Of a stretch of 37,456 bases of DNA, positions 1 to 6,990 are shown piece after piece. Positions within the stretch are counted from its first letter, which is position 1; every line of letters begins with the position of its first letter. The stretch comes from Candidatus Gastranaerophilales bacterium (lineage in GTDB: Bacteria > Cyanobacteriota > Vampirovibrionia > Gastranaerophilales > Gastranaerophilaceae): the NCBI GenBank assembly GCA_944325835.1, contig CALVBO010000014.1, forward strand, positions 1 to 37,456, read 5' to 3'. Below the pieces are notes generated by a model that was given only the letters and a program-made list of their open reading frames with translations, was not told the DNA's origin and searched no databases. The position numbers and the translations under genes are program-made.

Positions 1-1
1 G

Positions 2-1024
2 CGTCCAAATTCTGCAACGATTGATAATCGTTGCGTAGAATTTGACAGGCGGGAGAACCAACGTTGCGCATTCACGATGGCGGAAATCCTGTTATCCCTC
101 ACAATTATCGGTGTGGTGGCGGCGATAACGCTGCCAAGTTTAACCGGAAATATAAACGAACGTACGTGGAACACACAGAGAAAAGCTCTTTATGCACGGT
201 TTAGTCAGGCGATAGCTCTGATGCCTTCTTTGAACGGTTACGGAACACTGACCGAAGAAAGTTCTGCCGGTGCAGATGATGCTGTTGATACTGCCGCCGA
301 AACCTTTGTAACCAACGGCTTGGCTAAAGTTCTTAAAATTAACAATATTTGTGACTATGAACATCTGGCGGATTGTGGTATTCCGGATAAAATTACTACT
401 TTAAAGGGAGATACAATAAGTTCTTTTCCAACAAGTATGGGCGGCTTGAACAGTGCAATCATCAGTGCCGCCTGGTCAAACTACAATGGTACCGGCCAAA
501 TTCACTCTTATTCCCAGCTTGATACAAAAGCTGCTGCGTTTGAAACCGCAAATGGCGAAAGTATCGCGGTTTTTTATAACCCGAATTGTATGACGGACCT
601 CCCTTCAGGCATTATACAACATGCCCAGCATGTTACATGTGCAAATTTTGTGTATGACTTGAACGGTACAAAAGGCCCGAACACTGTCGGTAAAGATATT
701 GGATTTATTACAGCACTGAAATCCATTGACCCGATTGTTGTAGCGCCAATGCCGCTTGTGCGTGACGCAAGTACTGTTAACCAGTTTGATGCTTCAAGCC
801 AGTGTAAAACTATGGATAGTGAAAGCAGGCTGCCTAATATGTATGAATTGTTTTCAATATTTATCAACCGTGAACTTGTAGGCATGACGTCAGGGGTTTA
901 TTGGTCAGCACAGTTGACGGCGATTGGTAATTCATTATATGCTAAGTATGTCGATATCGCTAACGGGCATACTTCCGGTTGTACAAGAACTTATACTAAT
1001 AAGGTCAGATGTATTAAACGATAA
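2..1024 (+). CDS. Prepilin-like protein with type IV pilin N-terminus, 5' partial
   Basis: The reading frame is open to the window edge, so the true start lies upstream. The internal ATG at 77 is unlikely to be the start: it has no ribosome-binding site, and it falls inside the processing motif A|FTMAE. Cleavage would occur before Phe (codon 71-73), giving the Glu at +5 typical of type IV prepilins, followed by a hydrophobic helix (ILLSLTIIGVVAAITLP). Counting from the ATG, a conserved block DLNGTKGPNTVGKDIG sits at 194-209. The C-terminus (about 243-315) has RLPNMYEL, YWSA and VRCIKR, resembling the Lcl_C/DUF1566 pattern. It is expected to be membrane-inserted and exported by a pilus or type II-like machine. 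It is paralogous to the minus-strand gene ending at 15700. Assignment to the prepilin class is firm; the role is unknown. Confidence 0.85.
   Translation, partial: RPNSATIDNRCVEFDRRENQRCAFTMAEILLSLTIIGVVAAITLPSLTGNINERTWNTQRKALYARFSQAIALMPSLNGYGTLTEESSAGADDAVDTAAETFVTNGLAKVLKINNICDYEHLADCGIPDKITTLKGDTISSFPTSMGGLNSAIISAAWSNYNGTGQIHSYSQLDTKAAAFETANGESIAVFYNPNCMTDLPSGIIQHAQHVTCANFVYDLNGTKGPNTVGKDIGFITALKSIDPIVVAPMPLVRDASTVNQFDASSQCKTMDSESRLPNMYELFSIFINRELVGMTSGVYWSAQLTAIGNSLYAKYVDIANGHTSGCTRTYTNKVRCIKR
6..44. repeat. Long hairpin inside the prepilin leader
   Basis: Bases 6-22 pair with 26-44 apart from a 2-base bulge (GT at 35-36). The arms are CAAATTCT+GCAACGATT and AATCGTTGC+AGAATTTG around a 3-base GAT loop, giving 17 pairs. 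The hairpin lies in the translated leader ahead of the prepilin cleavage site and keeps the frame open. Its origin is unknown; it could be a palindromic insertion or a regulatory RNA hairpin. Confidence 0.75.
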
Positions 1025-1029
1025 TAACA

Positions 1030-1052
1030 GGGCGCCAGCCCTGCTGGCGCCC
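1030..1052. terminator. Terminator hairpin between convergent genes
   Basis: Perfect 10-bp stem GGGCGCCAGC / GCTGGCGCCC with a CCT loop, six bases after the prepilin stop, followed by TTCTTAA on the plus strand. The T-tail is weak. It probably ends the prepilin transcript and may also serve the gene that converges on it. Confidence 0.7.
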
Positions 1053-1055
1053 TTC

Positions 1056-1304
1056 TTAACATACCAACTCTAAATTTCTTAAATTAAACCCTGAGAGAAC
1101 TTTTTTCATTTGCAGGTCGCGAACCTGACATTTTAATTTCCCTTTCGGGTATTTGTTAAAATGATAGGCCGAGGCAAGTGTCAGAACTTTTGCCGCTTCG
1201 ATTAATGAAAATTCGCTTAAATTCAAATCAAGGCGCGGGCAATCCGAGCAGTTTATTCTTCTCTTAATCCTATTCACAAATTTTTGCGTTTCTGTTTGTT
1301 TCAT
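1056..1304 (-). CDS. Small hypothetical protein, 82 aa
   Basis: I do not recognise a family. The product is basic and mostly helical by composition (LSEFSLIEAAKVLTLASAYHF), with a CSDC pair near residues 19-22 and further cysteines at 59 and 82, so metal binding is possible. No strong ribosome-binding site precedes the ATG (AAAGTT only). It ends next to the hairpin at 1030-1052. The other frames here are poor, and the length and composition look like a genuine small gene. A spurious ORF cannot be excluded. Confidence 0.55.
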   Translation of the reverse strand: MKQTETQKFVNRIKRRINCSDCPRLDLNLSEFSLIEAAKVLTLASAYHFNKYPKGKLKCQVRDLQMKKVLSGFNLRNLELVC

Positions 1305-1405
1305 AACTTTATCTTCGGTATTTTCATAAGAAAATTAAAAAGTTTTATTATAAATAGTATATTTATAGGATATTTGTTATATAATAAGTGAAGAGGAGAG
1401 TTATT

Positions 1406-1948
1406 ATGCTTTCAAAAGAAGAATTGATAGAAAAGGCTAAAAAGATTAAGATAATGGCGTTTGATGTTGACGGGGTTATGACTGACGGCAGCGTAACATA
1501 CGATGAAAACGGCGTTGAGTATAAAACTTTTAACGTGAAAGACGGGCACGGGCTTGTTCGAATGGCGCAATCCGGTTTTGTAACCGCAATAATTACGGCG
1601 CGCAACAACGGAACGGTAAAGCACCGCGCGGAAAATTTGAATATTACTGAAATTTATCAGGGGCAAAAATATAAGCTTCCGGCGCTTGAAGAGATTATGG
1701 CAAAATACAATTTGACTTTTGAAAATGTATCATATATGGGTGATGATTTGCCTGATTTGTGCATTCTGGAAAAAGTCGGTCTTGCCTGCTGTCCGGCAGA
1801 TGCTGTTGAAGAGGTTCTGGAAAGTGCGCATTTTATTTCTTCTAAAAACGGCGGCCGCGGGGCTGTCAGAGAGCTTTGCGATTTTATTCTGGATGCGCAG
1901 GGCATAGAAAAAATCAGAACAGTTGCAGAAGGCAAAAGGAGTTGTTAG
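1406..1948 (+). CDS. kdsC: 3-deoxy-manno-octulosonate-8-phosphate phosphatase (KdsC)
   Basis: HAD-superfamily phosphatase that removes phosphate from Kdo-8-phosphate, the third step in making CMP-Kdo for the LPS inner core; cytoplasmic. The protein is 180 aa, as usual for KdsC. The nucleophile motif MAFDVDGVMTDG is near residues 17-28, ITARN gives the motif II Thr, and YMGDDLPD carries the metal-binding aspartates. The ATG at 1406 is chosen over the in-frame GTG at 1388 because GAGGAG lies 8-13 bases upstream. It is followed after one base by queD, so the two are likely co-transcribed. The family assignment is strong. Confidence 0.92.
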   Translation: MLSKEELIEKAKKIKIMAFDVDGVMTDGSVTYDENGVEYKTFNVKDGHGLVRMAQSGFVTAIITARNNGTVKHRAENLNITEIYQGQKYKLPALEEIMAKYNLTFENVSYMGDDLPDLCILEKVGLACCPADAVEEVLESAHFISSKNGGRGAVRELCDFILDAQGIEKIRTVAEGKRSC

Positions 1949-1949
1949 T

Positions 1950-2309
1950 ATGTTTGAAATAAAGACGCAGGCATTTTTTTCTGCCGCACATCATTTGTTA
2001 AATTATTCAGGCGCTTGTGAAAACCAGCACGGCCACAACTGGATGGTAGAAGCTTACGCACAGGGTGAAGAACTTGATAAAAGCAATATTTTGATTGACT
2101 ACAAAGTTCTGAAAAAAGAACTCAATGCGGTTCTGGAATATCTGGATCACGTTGATATCAATGAACTTCCGGAATTTAAAGGTGAAAGTCCTTCAAGCGA
2201 AATGATTGCAAGGTTTATTTATTACAAGTTAAAAGAGAAAATTGTTTTAATAAGTAAGGTTTCAGTGTGGGAAACCCAGTCATCTTGCGCGTCGTATTAT
2301 GAGAGTTAG
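1950..2309 (+). CDS. queD: 6-carboxytetrahydropterin synthase / PTPS family (QueD)
   Basis: Converts dihydroneopterin triphosphate to 6-carboxytetrahydropterin in queuosine/7-deazaguanine synthesis; cytoplasmic, zinc-dependent. The 119-aa length matches QueD. Visible residues are the zinc histidines (AAHH and HGHNW), the catalytic Cys in CENQHGH, DHVDINE, and the substrate-binding glutamate in VWETQSS. The start at 1950 is supported by AAAGGAG 8 bases upstream, inside the end of kdsC. No other queuosine gene is in the window. A PTPS relative with another pterin product is possible but less likely. Confidence 0.9.
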   Translation: MFEIKTQAFFSAAHHLLNYSGACENQHGHNWMVEAYAQGEELDKSNILIDYKVLKKELNAVLEYLDHVDINELPEFKGESPSSEMIARFIYYKLKEKIVLISKVSVWETQSSCASYYES

Positions 2310-2326
2310 AAAGTTAATAATAAAAT

Positions 2327-2411
2327 GTCATCCCGAACTCGTTTCGGGATCTGTCAAACGATATGGGTAGAACTCAACGCAGGACAGATGCTGAAACAAG
2401 TTCAGCATGAC
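2327..2411. repeat. 85-bp paired-hairpin intergenic repeat, copy A
   Basis: The element starts GTCA and ends TGAC. It holds two 8-bp hairpins with 5-base loops: ATCCCGAA/TTCGGGAT (2330-2350) and ATGCTGAA/TTCAGCAT (2388-2408). A second copy of exactly the same length lies at 9316-9400 with different but still complementary stems. Copy A ends 16 bases before the uppP start. It resembles the widespread GTCAT-CCCGAA-type palindromic repeats of many bacteria. Confidence 0.85.
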
Positions 2412-2426
2412 AGGAATGGAGATAGG

Positions 2427-3269
2427 ATGAATTTAATTCAGGCGATTTTAATGGGAATAGTTCAGGGATTGAGTGAGTTTTTGCCGATTTCGAGTTCTGC
2501 GCACCTTGTTTTTACTTCAAATTTCTACAAGGTTTTTAAGGGCATTGAAATTGCCGATCAATCTTCACAGGAAATATTTTTCGATATAATGCTGCATCTG
2601 GGAACGCTTATTGCGGTTTTGATTTTTTTCCGGAAAGATATCCGGATAATTCTAAAAGCTATGTGGAAGGCTTTGAAAACCCGTGATTATTCTGATATAA
2701 ACGCAAAAGTCGGATTTTTTATTCTTTTCGGTACAATTATAACTGTTTTAATCGCATATCCGTTGCACGAATTCGCAGAACAACTGGTATTTCTGCCGTT
2801 TGTTGTCGGATTGCTTTTGCTGATTACCGGCGGAATTCTATTCTTGAGTGAATATTTATCTAAAAAAGCTCCGCAAAAACACGAAGTTGACGGGAAAACG
2901 GCGGTTTTTATGTCAATAGCACAGGGGCTGGCAGCTCTGCCGGGGCTTTCGCGTTCAGGTCTTACAATTGCAACGGGTCTTTTTTGCGGGCTTGACAGAA
3001 CTACTGCTGCAAGATTTTCATTTCTGCTCAGTATACCGATTATCCTCGGGGCTTCTATGGTTTATCCTATAGTAAAGCTTGATTTATCAGAACTTTTAAG
3101 TTACAATTGGTTTGAAATAATTGTTGGTACAGTTGTTTCAGGATTAGTCGGATACCTCTGCATAAAATATTTTTTGAAATTTGTATCAAAATTCTCACTT
3201 AATATTTTCGGCATCTACTGTATAATCATAGGGATTTTCACCAGCGTTTTCTTTTATATGAATCGTTAA
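2427..3269 (+). CDS. uppP: Undecaprenyl-diphosphatase UppP/BacA
   Basis: Integral membrane enzyme that dephosphorylates undecaprenyl diphosphate, recycling the lipid carrier for peptidoglycan and surface polysaccharide. It is 280 aa with about eight hydrophobic segments. Both signature motifs are present: QGLSEFLPISSSAHL near residues 12-26 and PGLSRSG in the second half. The start at 2427 is chosen because GGAG lies 5 bases upstream and the typical N-terminus MNLIQAILMGIVQG begins there. The frame reads further upstream only through the repeat. Its function fits the polysaccharide cluster later in the window. Bacitracin resistance is a known side effect of this family. Confidence 0.95.
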   Translation: MNLIQAILMGIVQGLSEFLPISSSAHLVFTSNFYKVFKGIEIADQSSQEIFFDIMLHLGTLIAVLIFFRKDIRIILKAMWKALKTRDYSDINAKVGFFILFGTIITVLIAYPLHEFAEQLVFLPFVVGLLLLITGGILFLSEYLSKKAPQKHEVDGKTAVFMSIAQGLAALPGLSRSGLTIATGLFCGLDRTTAARFSFLLSIPIILGASMVYPIVKLDLSELLSYNWFEIIVGTVVSGLVGYLCIKYFLKFVSKFSLNIFGIYCIIIGIFTSVFFYMNR

Positions 3270-3373
3270 TGCCCTTTGTAAAAAAATGTTAAATTGTATA
3301 CTGCTCACTAACAAAAAAATGTATTCATAATTGTTAGAACCATGGCATTTGTGAGTGTGGGGAATTATTTTAA

Positions 3374-4405
3374 ATGATATCACCGATAGGGAATGACATA
3401 AATAATAAAAATTTATCATTTGCGTCGTCGAGTAAACAGGAGAAAAAACTTGACTATTCCCACGACACTTTACTTAAAAATAATATTATTACACGAACAC
3501 GTATAGGATTTGATAAATTTACAAATGCACTTACAATTTATCCGGCAAAAGGTATTACGGGCAACAGAAACTCGAATTTTTATGAATTTTTAACAATGGG
3601 AATGATCCCTTATGTTGCCGGCAGCGCAATGTTGATGGGTGTTTTCAACCTCGCAAATAAATATTATTCCCATTTTGATAAAAGTAAAGCTGCGGTTGTC
3701 GGCAGAAAACTCGCTCTTGGCGTTGTATTTTTCGGACTCGCGAAAAATATTTCTAAAAGTTTCGTAACCAAACCGGTACAGTATATAACCGGCGTAGATA
3801 CAGAACTCCCTTATGCAAAAGTTAATTATGAGCTGCCGGATGACATTAACGATACAGATGTTGTAAGCATTGAATATCACAAGGTTTTTGAGAGTGTTGA
3901 ATTCCCGCGCTGGGATTTACTTTACGGGGACGATGAAAAAGGAGAAATCCGCAACAAATACTATGATAAAGTAGCTAAAAAGTTAGGACTTGGCGAAGAT
4001 TTGAACGATTCTGACCAGGATGTAAAACCGCTTATCAGAGAAATTGTAGTTAAGTCGAACATGGCTAAGACAATTTCATCGTACCTGTGGGCAGCAACTG
4101 CTGTTGGTTTTGCAATGCAAAAACCGTGGGAAGGGTTTATGAAAAACGCGACTTTGAAATTCTGGCAAAAAGAAAAGTTTAAACAGACGATTTCTTCATT
4201 CGGAACCGCTGCAAAAGAAAGCGCTAAACTCTTCTATAAAGGTGAAGGGCACGGAATTAAGAAACACAGCGGCAAGATAATGCTTGGAATTTCTGCTCTT
4301 GCAACGACTCTGGGCGTTTTAAATGTAATGAATTATTCTAAAAAGCCGGATAAATTGGATGCGTCCGATGTAATTATTCCGTCAGAAAAGTATGAGGTGT
4401 GCTAA
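3374..4405 (+). CDS. Membrane protein of unknown function, 343 aa
   Basis: Not recognised. It has four hydrophobic stretches: about 72-94, 110-126, 236-248 and 308-323. A soluble middle part holds FPRWDLLYGDD at 177-187. There is no classical signal peptide. The N-terminus carries the short motif NLSFAS at 13-18. The segment from WDLLY (180) to LWAATAVGFA (238-247) resembles 169-219 of the next protein, so the two probably share a domain. Its stop overlaps the next start by one base (TAATG), implying translational coupling. GGGGA about ten bases upstream is a weak ribosome-binding site. Confidence 0.8.
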   Translation: MISPIGNDINNKNLSFASSSKQEKKLDYSHDTLLKNNIITRTRIGFDKFTNALTIYPAKGITGNRNSNFYEFLTMGMIPYVAGSAMLMGVFNLANKYYSHFDKSKAAVVGRKLALGVVFFGLAKNISKSFVTKPVQYITGVDTELPYAKVNYELPDDINDTDVVSIEYHKVFESVEFPRWDLLYGDDEKGEIRNKYYDKVAKKLGLGEDLNDSDQDVKPLIREIVVKSNMAKTISSYLWAATAVGFAMQKPWEGFMKNATLKFWQKEKFKQTISSFGTAAKESAKLFYKGEGHGIKKHSGKIMLGISALATTLGVLNVMNYSKKPDKLDASDVIIPSEKYEVC

Positions 4406-6990
4406 TGAATATAGATAAAATTAAAAATAGTACATTATCATATAAAGGTTTCTTCCCTACCCTGCGGGAACAGCCGCAGGAGAGGGAAAATCCGTATGCT
4501 TTGCGGGATGATTTAATCAAGCCGCTTCCGCCGGAAGGACATCTTGTCCATACAAATATTTTTAACGCGCCAAAACACATGATTGACGGGTTTGCGTATG
4601 ATATGAAGGCGTTGAAAAAAGGCATAGACGGAACCGCAAATGACCATGAATTAGGCAAACTTAATAATATTGGTCTTGTGACGGGCGGTGCAGCGTTAGC
4701 AACTTATCTTACAACAAGAAAAGTGACGGCATCTTCTAAAATAATGGAATTTGTCGGAATCGGCTCTTTCCTTGCTTCAATGGCTATCTGGCCTGCTGTA
4801 GCTATTCAATTGCCGACAAAATTAATCCACGGGTTTAATGTCCGCCAGCATTATAAAGACAGCATGGACAGAGAAAAATTGTTCTTCAACGATCCGCAAT
4901 ATATTCCGTGGGATTTGTACAGTGAACAGCAGATTTATAAAATCGGCGATTATATGGGCGTTCCGCGGGATATGAATAACCGCCGCGATTATATCCAGAA
5001 CCGGATGAAACAAATTGCGACACAGGATAATACGTTGTGGATGCTGTCTGCCGGTTTCGCAGTACCTATTATGAGTGCTTTGATTTGTAACCAGCTTGAA
5101 CAACCGGTTAAAAATCTTTGCGGGCATATTAGAAGCGAACAAAATAAGAAGATTTTATCTAAAGCTCTGGATACACCGTATGATGCAGAACATTCCGATA
5201 TGTATAAACGTCTGGATGCTTTGCTTGAACTGAACAAAGAAAAGCCGGTCAGCAGAGAATTGTTAAATCAAATTTGTGATCTTATCTCTTATGATGCAAA
5301 TCCAATGGTTAATGCTAAATTGCAATCCGATTTGAAATCCTTATTAACAAGTGATAAGACTGCTTTAGAACCGCAGGATGCAAATAAAATTCTTGACATT
5401 TTAAGTAAAAAGCTTTCCAAAAAATTGGGTAAAGAATCATCTGTCTTTAAAGCGGTTATGCCAAATATAGAAGAACTGGGCAGCTGGCTGAGTGAGGGCG
5501 GATTTGTTGAGCGTGATTTGAATAAGGCTGACTTTGTCAAATTGAACACGTTGATAAGCAGGAAGATTCTTCAAAAACTTGATAAATATAATTCGGTATT
5601 ACTGGAAGATGAACGTTTTCCAAAGGAAAAAGTTTTGGTTGCGTTGAATAATACAATTACTTCCAAAAGCAGCGTAGGCAGATTCCATGTTATACGTCCT
5701 GCGGTTAAGCTTGATGGCAAGCTTCAAGAAGTCTTGAGAACTCTTGCAAAAGAATTATTAACTGTAGATAACAAAATTAATGTTGTTAAGGATTACCTGT
5801 TTAAAGAACTTTCGGCAGCGGAAGAAACAAAACTTGCCAATGTTTGGAATAAGGCTCAGGAAGATATATTTAAGGCGTTAAATATTCCTTGGAAAGATCT
5901 GAATAAAGCAAGAGGCAATAGAGATAAGATGCATGAGGTTGTACGTTCCTCAATGGACAGAATTGCCTCAGACAAGGTTGAATTTGAAACCGTAATGGGC
6001 AAACTCGCTGAAATTGCCAAACGTATGGACGAATTTGAAGGAATTATTTCTGAAAAAGGAAATGTTACCTTCTTTGAACAGACGATAAGCCGCGTATTAA
6101 ATCCTACGGCAAGAAAGTTATCAGAAATGGGATTTGAAGAAACAGCACACGCTCTTGCCGGCGGCAAAGCAAATTCAGAAAAAGCTGTTTTAAAAGCTTT
6201 TGCAAGAAACAGACTTTTGGGTATAAAGAGTACCTTGTACAGACTCATAAATTCTCTGGATATGCACCGTAGACTTGCCACATTGACAAATGTTAACGGG
6301 TTATTGGGTCAGGGTTTCTGCCGCGAAGTTCAGGAAGAAGTTGCAGAACTTTCAAAACGCAATACTCTGTTTGCGCACCGTGCTGATTTTGCGGTTAAGT
6401 TCCGGTTCGACGGCAATCAGTTCCCGAATTATGCTGATACATCAAATATAGAAGTCCGTAACGGAAAAATTGTTAATAAATACTATAAAGCAGGACGCGA
6501 AGCATATCATGATGTTACATTGGATACCGGCATGTATCAGGGCAGTATGCGTTTGATGTTTGAAGATCCTATGCATCCGCAGTCTGATACAATTCTGGGC
6601 AGCGAACTCTCGGCTAAGTTGAATAAATACCGTCAGGAAATCTTTAAATGTTTTGGTGATGAATGGTATTTCATCAGACCGGGCGCATTCATGACAGATG
6701 ACAAAACTCTTCAGGACTGGGATATGAAAATGCATCCTGACAAGCCGGGGCCTGATAATCCAAACTATATTAAACCTAAATACAAACGCACTCCGAATAA
6801 ATATAAGTTCCTGATGACCGGTGTGTCGCTGGATGATCTGGCAATGAAATACGCAAGCAAGAAACATAACGCAAGAGCGTGGATGAAATTATTCGGCGGA
6901 CTCGGAATAGGAATTTTTGCGCTGACAGTCGGTGCGCAATTCTTCTTCGGCAAAGCACCAAAACCAAGGAGCAGACAAAATAATGATTAA
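4405..6990 (+). CDS. Large membrane-associated protein of unknown function, 861 aa
   Basis: Not recognised. The start at 4405 has GAGGTG 5 bases upstream and overlaps the previous stop. The N-terminal region has hydrophobic segments near 90-103, 117-136 and 211-226; a long charged, helical, soluble part runs about 230-830; a C-terminal hydrophobic anchor (LFGGLGIGIFALTVGAQFFFG) follows near 832-852. Residues 8-15 are NSTLSYKG, the same kind of N-terminal motif as in the preceding protein. The block WDLY...LWMLSAGFA (169-219) matches the upstream gene. It overlaps the GH13 gene by 8 bases. An envelope-bound scaffold is conceivable, but no function can be assigned. Confidence 0.82.
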   Translation: MNIDKIKNSTLSYKGFFPTLREQPQERENPYALRDDLIKPLPPEGHLVHTNIFNAPKHMIDGFAYDMKALKKGIDGTANDHELGKLNNIGLVTGGAALATYLTTRKVTASSKIMEFVGIGSFLASMAIWPAVAIQLPTKLIHGFNVRQHYKDSMDREKLFFNDPQYIPWDLYSEQQIYKIGDYMGVPRDMNNRRDYIQNRMKQIATQDNTLWMLSAGFAVPIMSALICNQLEQPVKNLCGHIRSEQNKKILSKALDTPYDAEHSDMYKRLDALLELNKEKPVSRELLNQICDLISYDANPMVNAKLQSDLKSLLTSDKTALEPQDANKILDILSKKLSKKLGKESSVFKAVMPNIEELGSWLSEGGFVERDLNKADFVKLNTLISRKILQKLDKYNSVLLEDERFPKEKVLVALNNTITSKSSVGRFHVIRPAVKLDGKLQEVLRTLAKELLTVDNKINVVKDYLFKELSAAEETKLANVWNKAQEDIFKALNIPWKDLNKARGNRDKMHEVVRSSMDRIASDKVEFETVMGKLAEIAKRMDEFEGIISEKGNVTFFEQTISRVLNPTARKLSEMGFEETAHALAGGKANSEKAVLKAFARNRLLGIKSTLYRLINSLDMHRRLATLTNVNGLLGQGFCREVQEEVAELSKRNTLFAHRADFAVKFRFDGNQFPNYADTSNIEVRNGKIVNKYYKAGREAYHDVTLDTGMYQGSMRLMFEDPMHPQSDTILGSELSAKLNKYRQEIFKCFGDEWYFIRPGAFMTDDKTLQDWDMKMHPDKPGPDNPNYIKPKYKRTPNKYKFLMTGVSLDDLAMKYASKKHNARAWMKLFGGLGIGIFALTVGAQFFFGKAPKPRSRQNND
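4453..4488. repeat. Palindromic element inside coding sequence
   Basis: TTCCCT/AGGGAA (6 bp) and CCTGCGG/CCGCAGG (7 bp) form a stem with a 2x2 internal loop and a GAACAG loop. It encodes about residues 17-28 of the 861-aa protein, just after the NSTLSYKG motif, without breaking the frame. It looks like a palindromic repeat inserted in a gene. Confidence 0.65.

Noticed and set aside
6-44. Integron attC-like recombination site
   Set aside because: The hairpin lacks the GTTRRRY/RYYYAAC core boxes and an extrahelical-base pattern typical of attC, and no integron integrase is nearby.
2325-2426. Longer uppP start reading through the repeat
   Set aside because: The extra residues are encoded by the palindromic repeat; the ATG at 2427 has a ribosome-binding site and the family-typical N-terminus.
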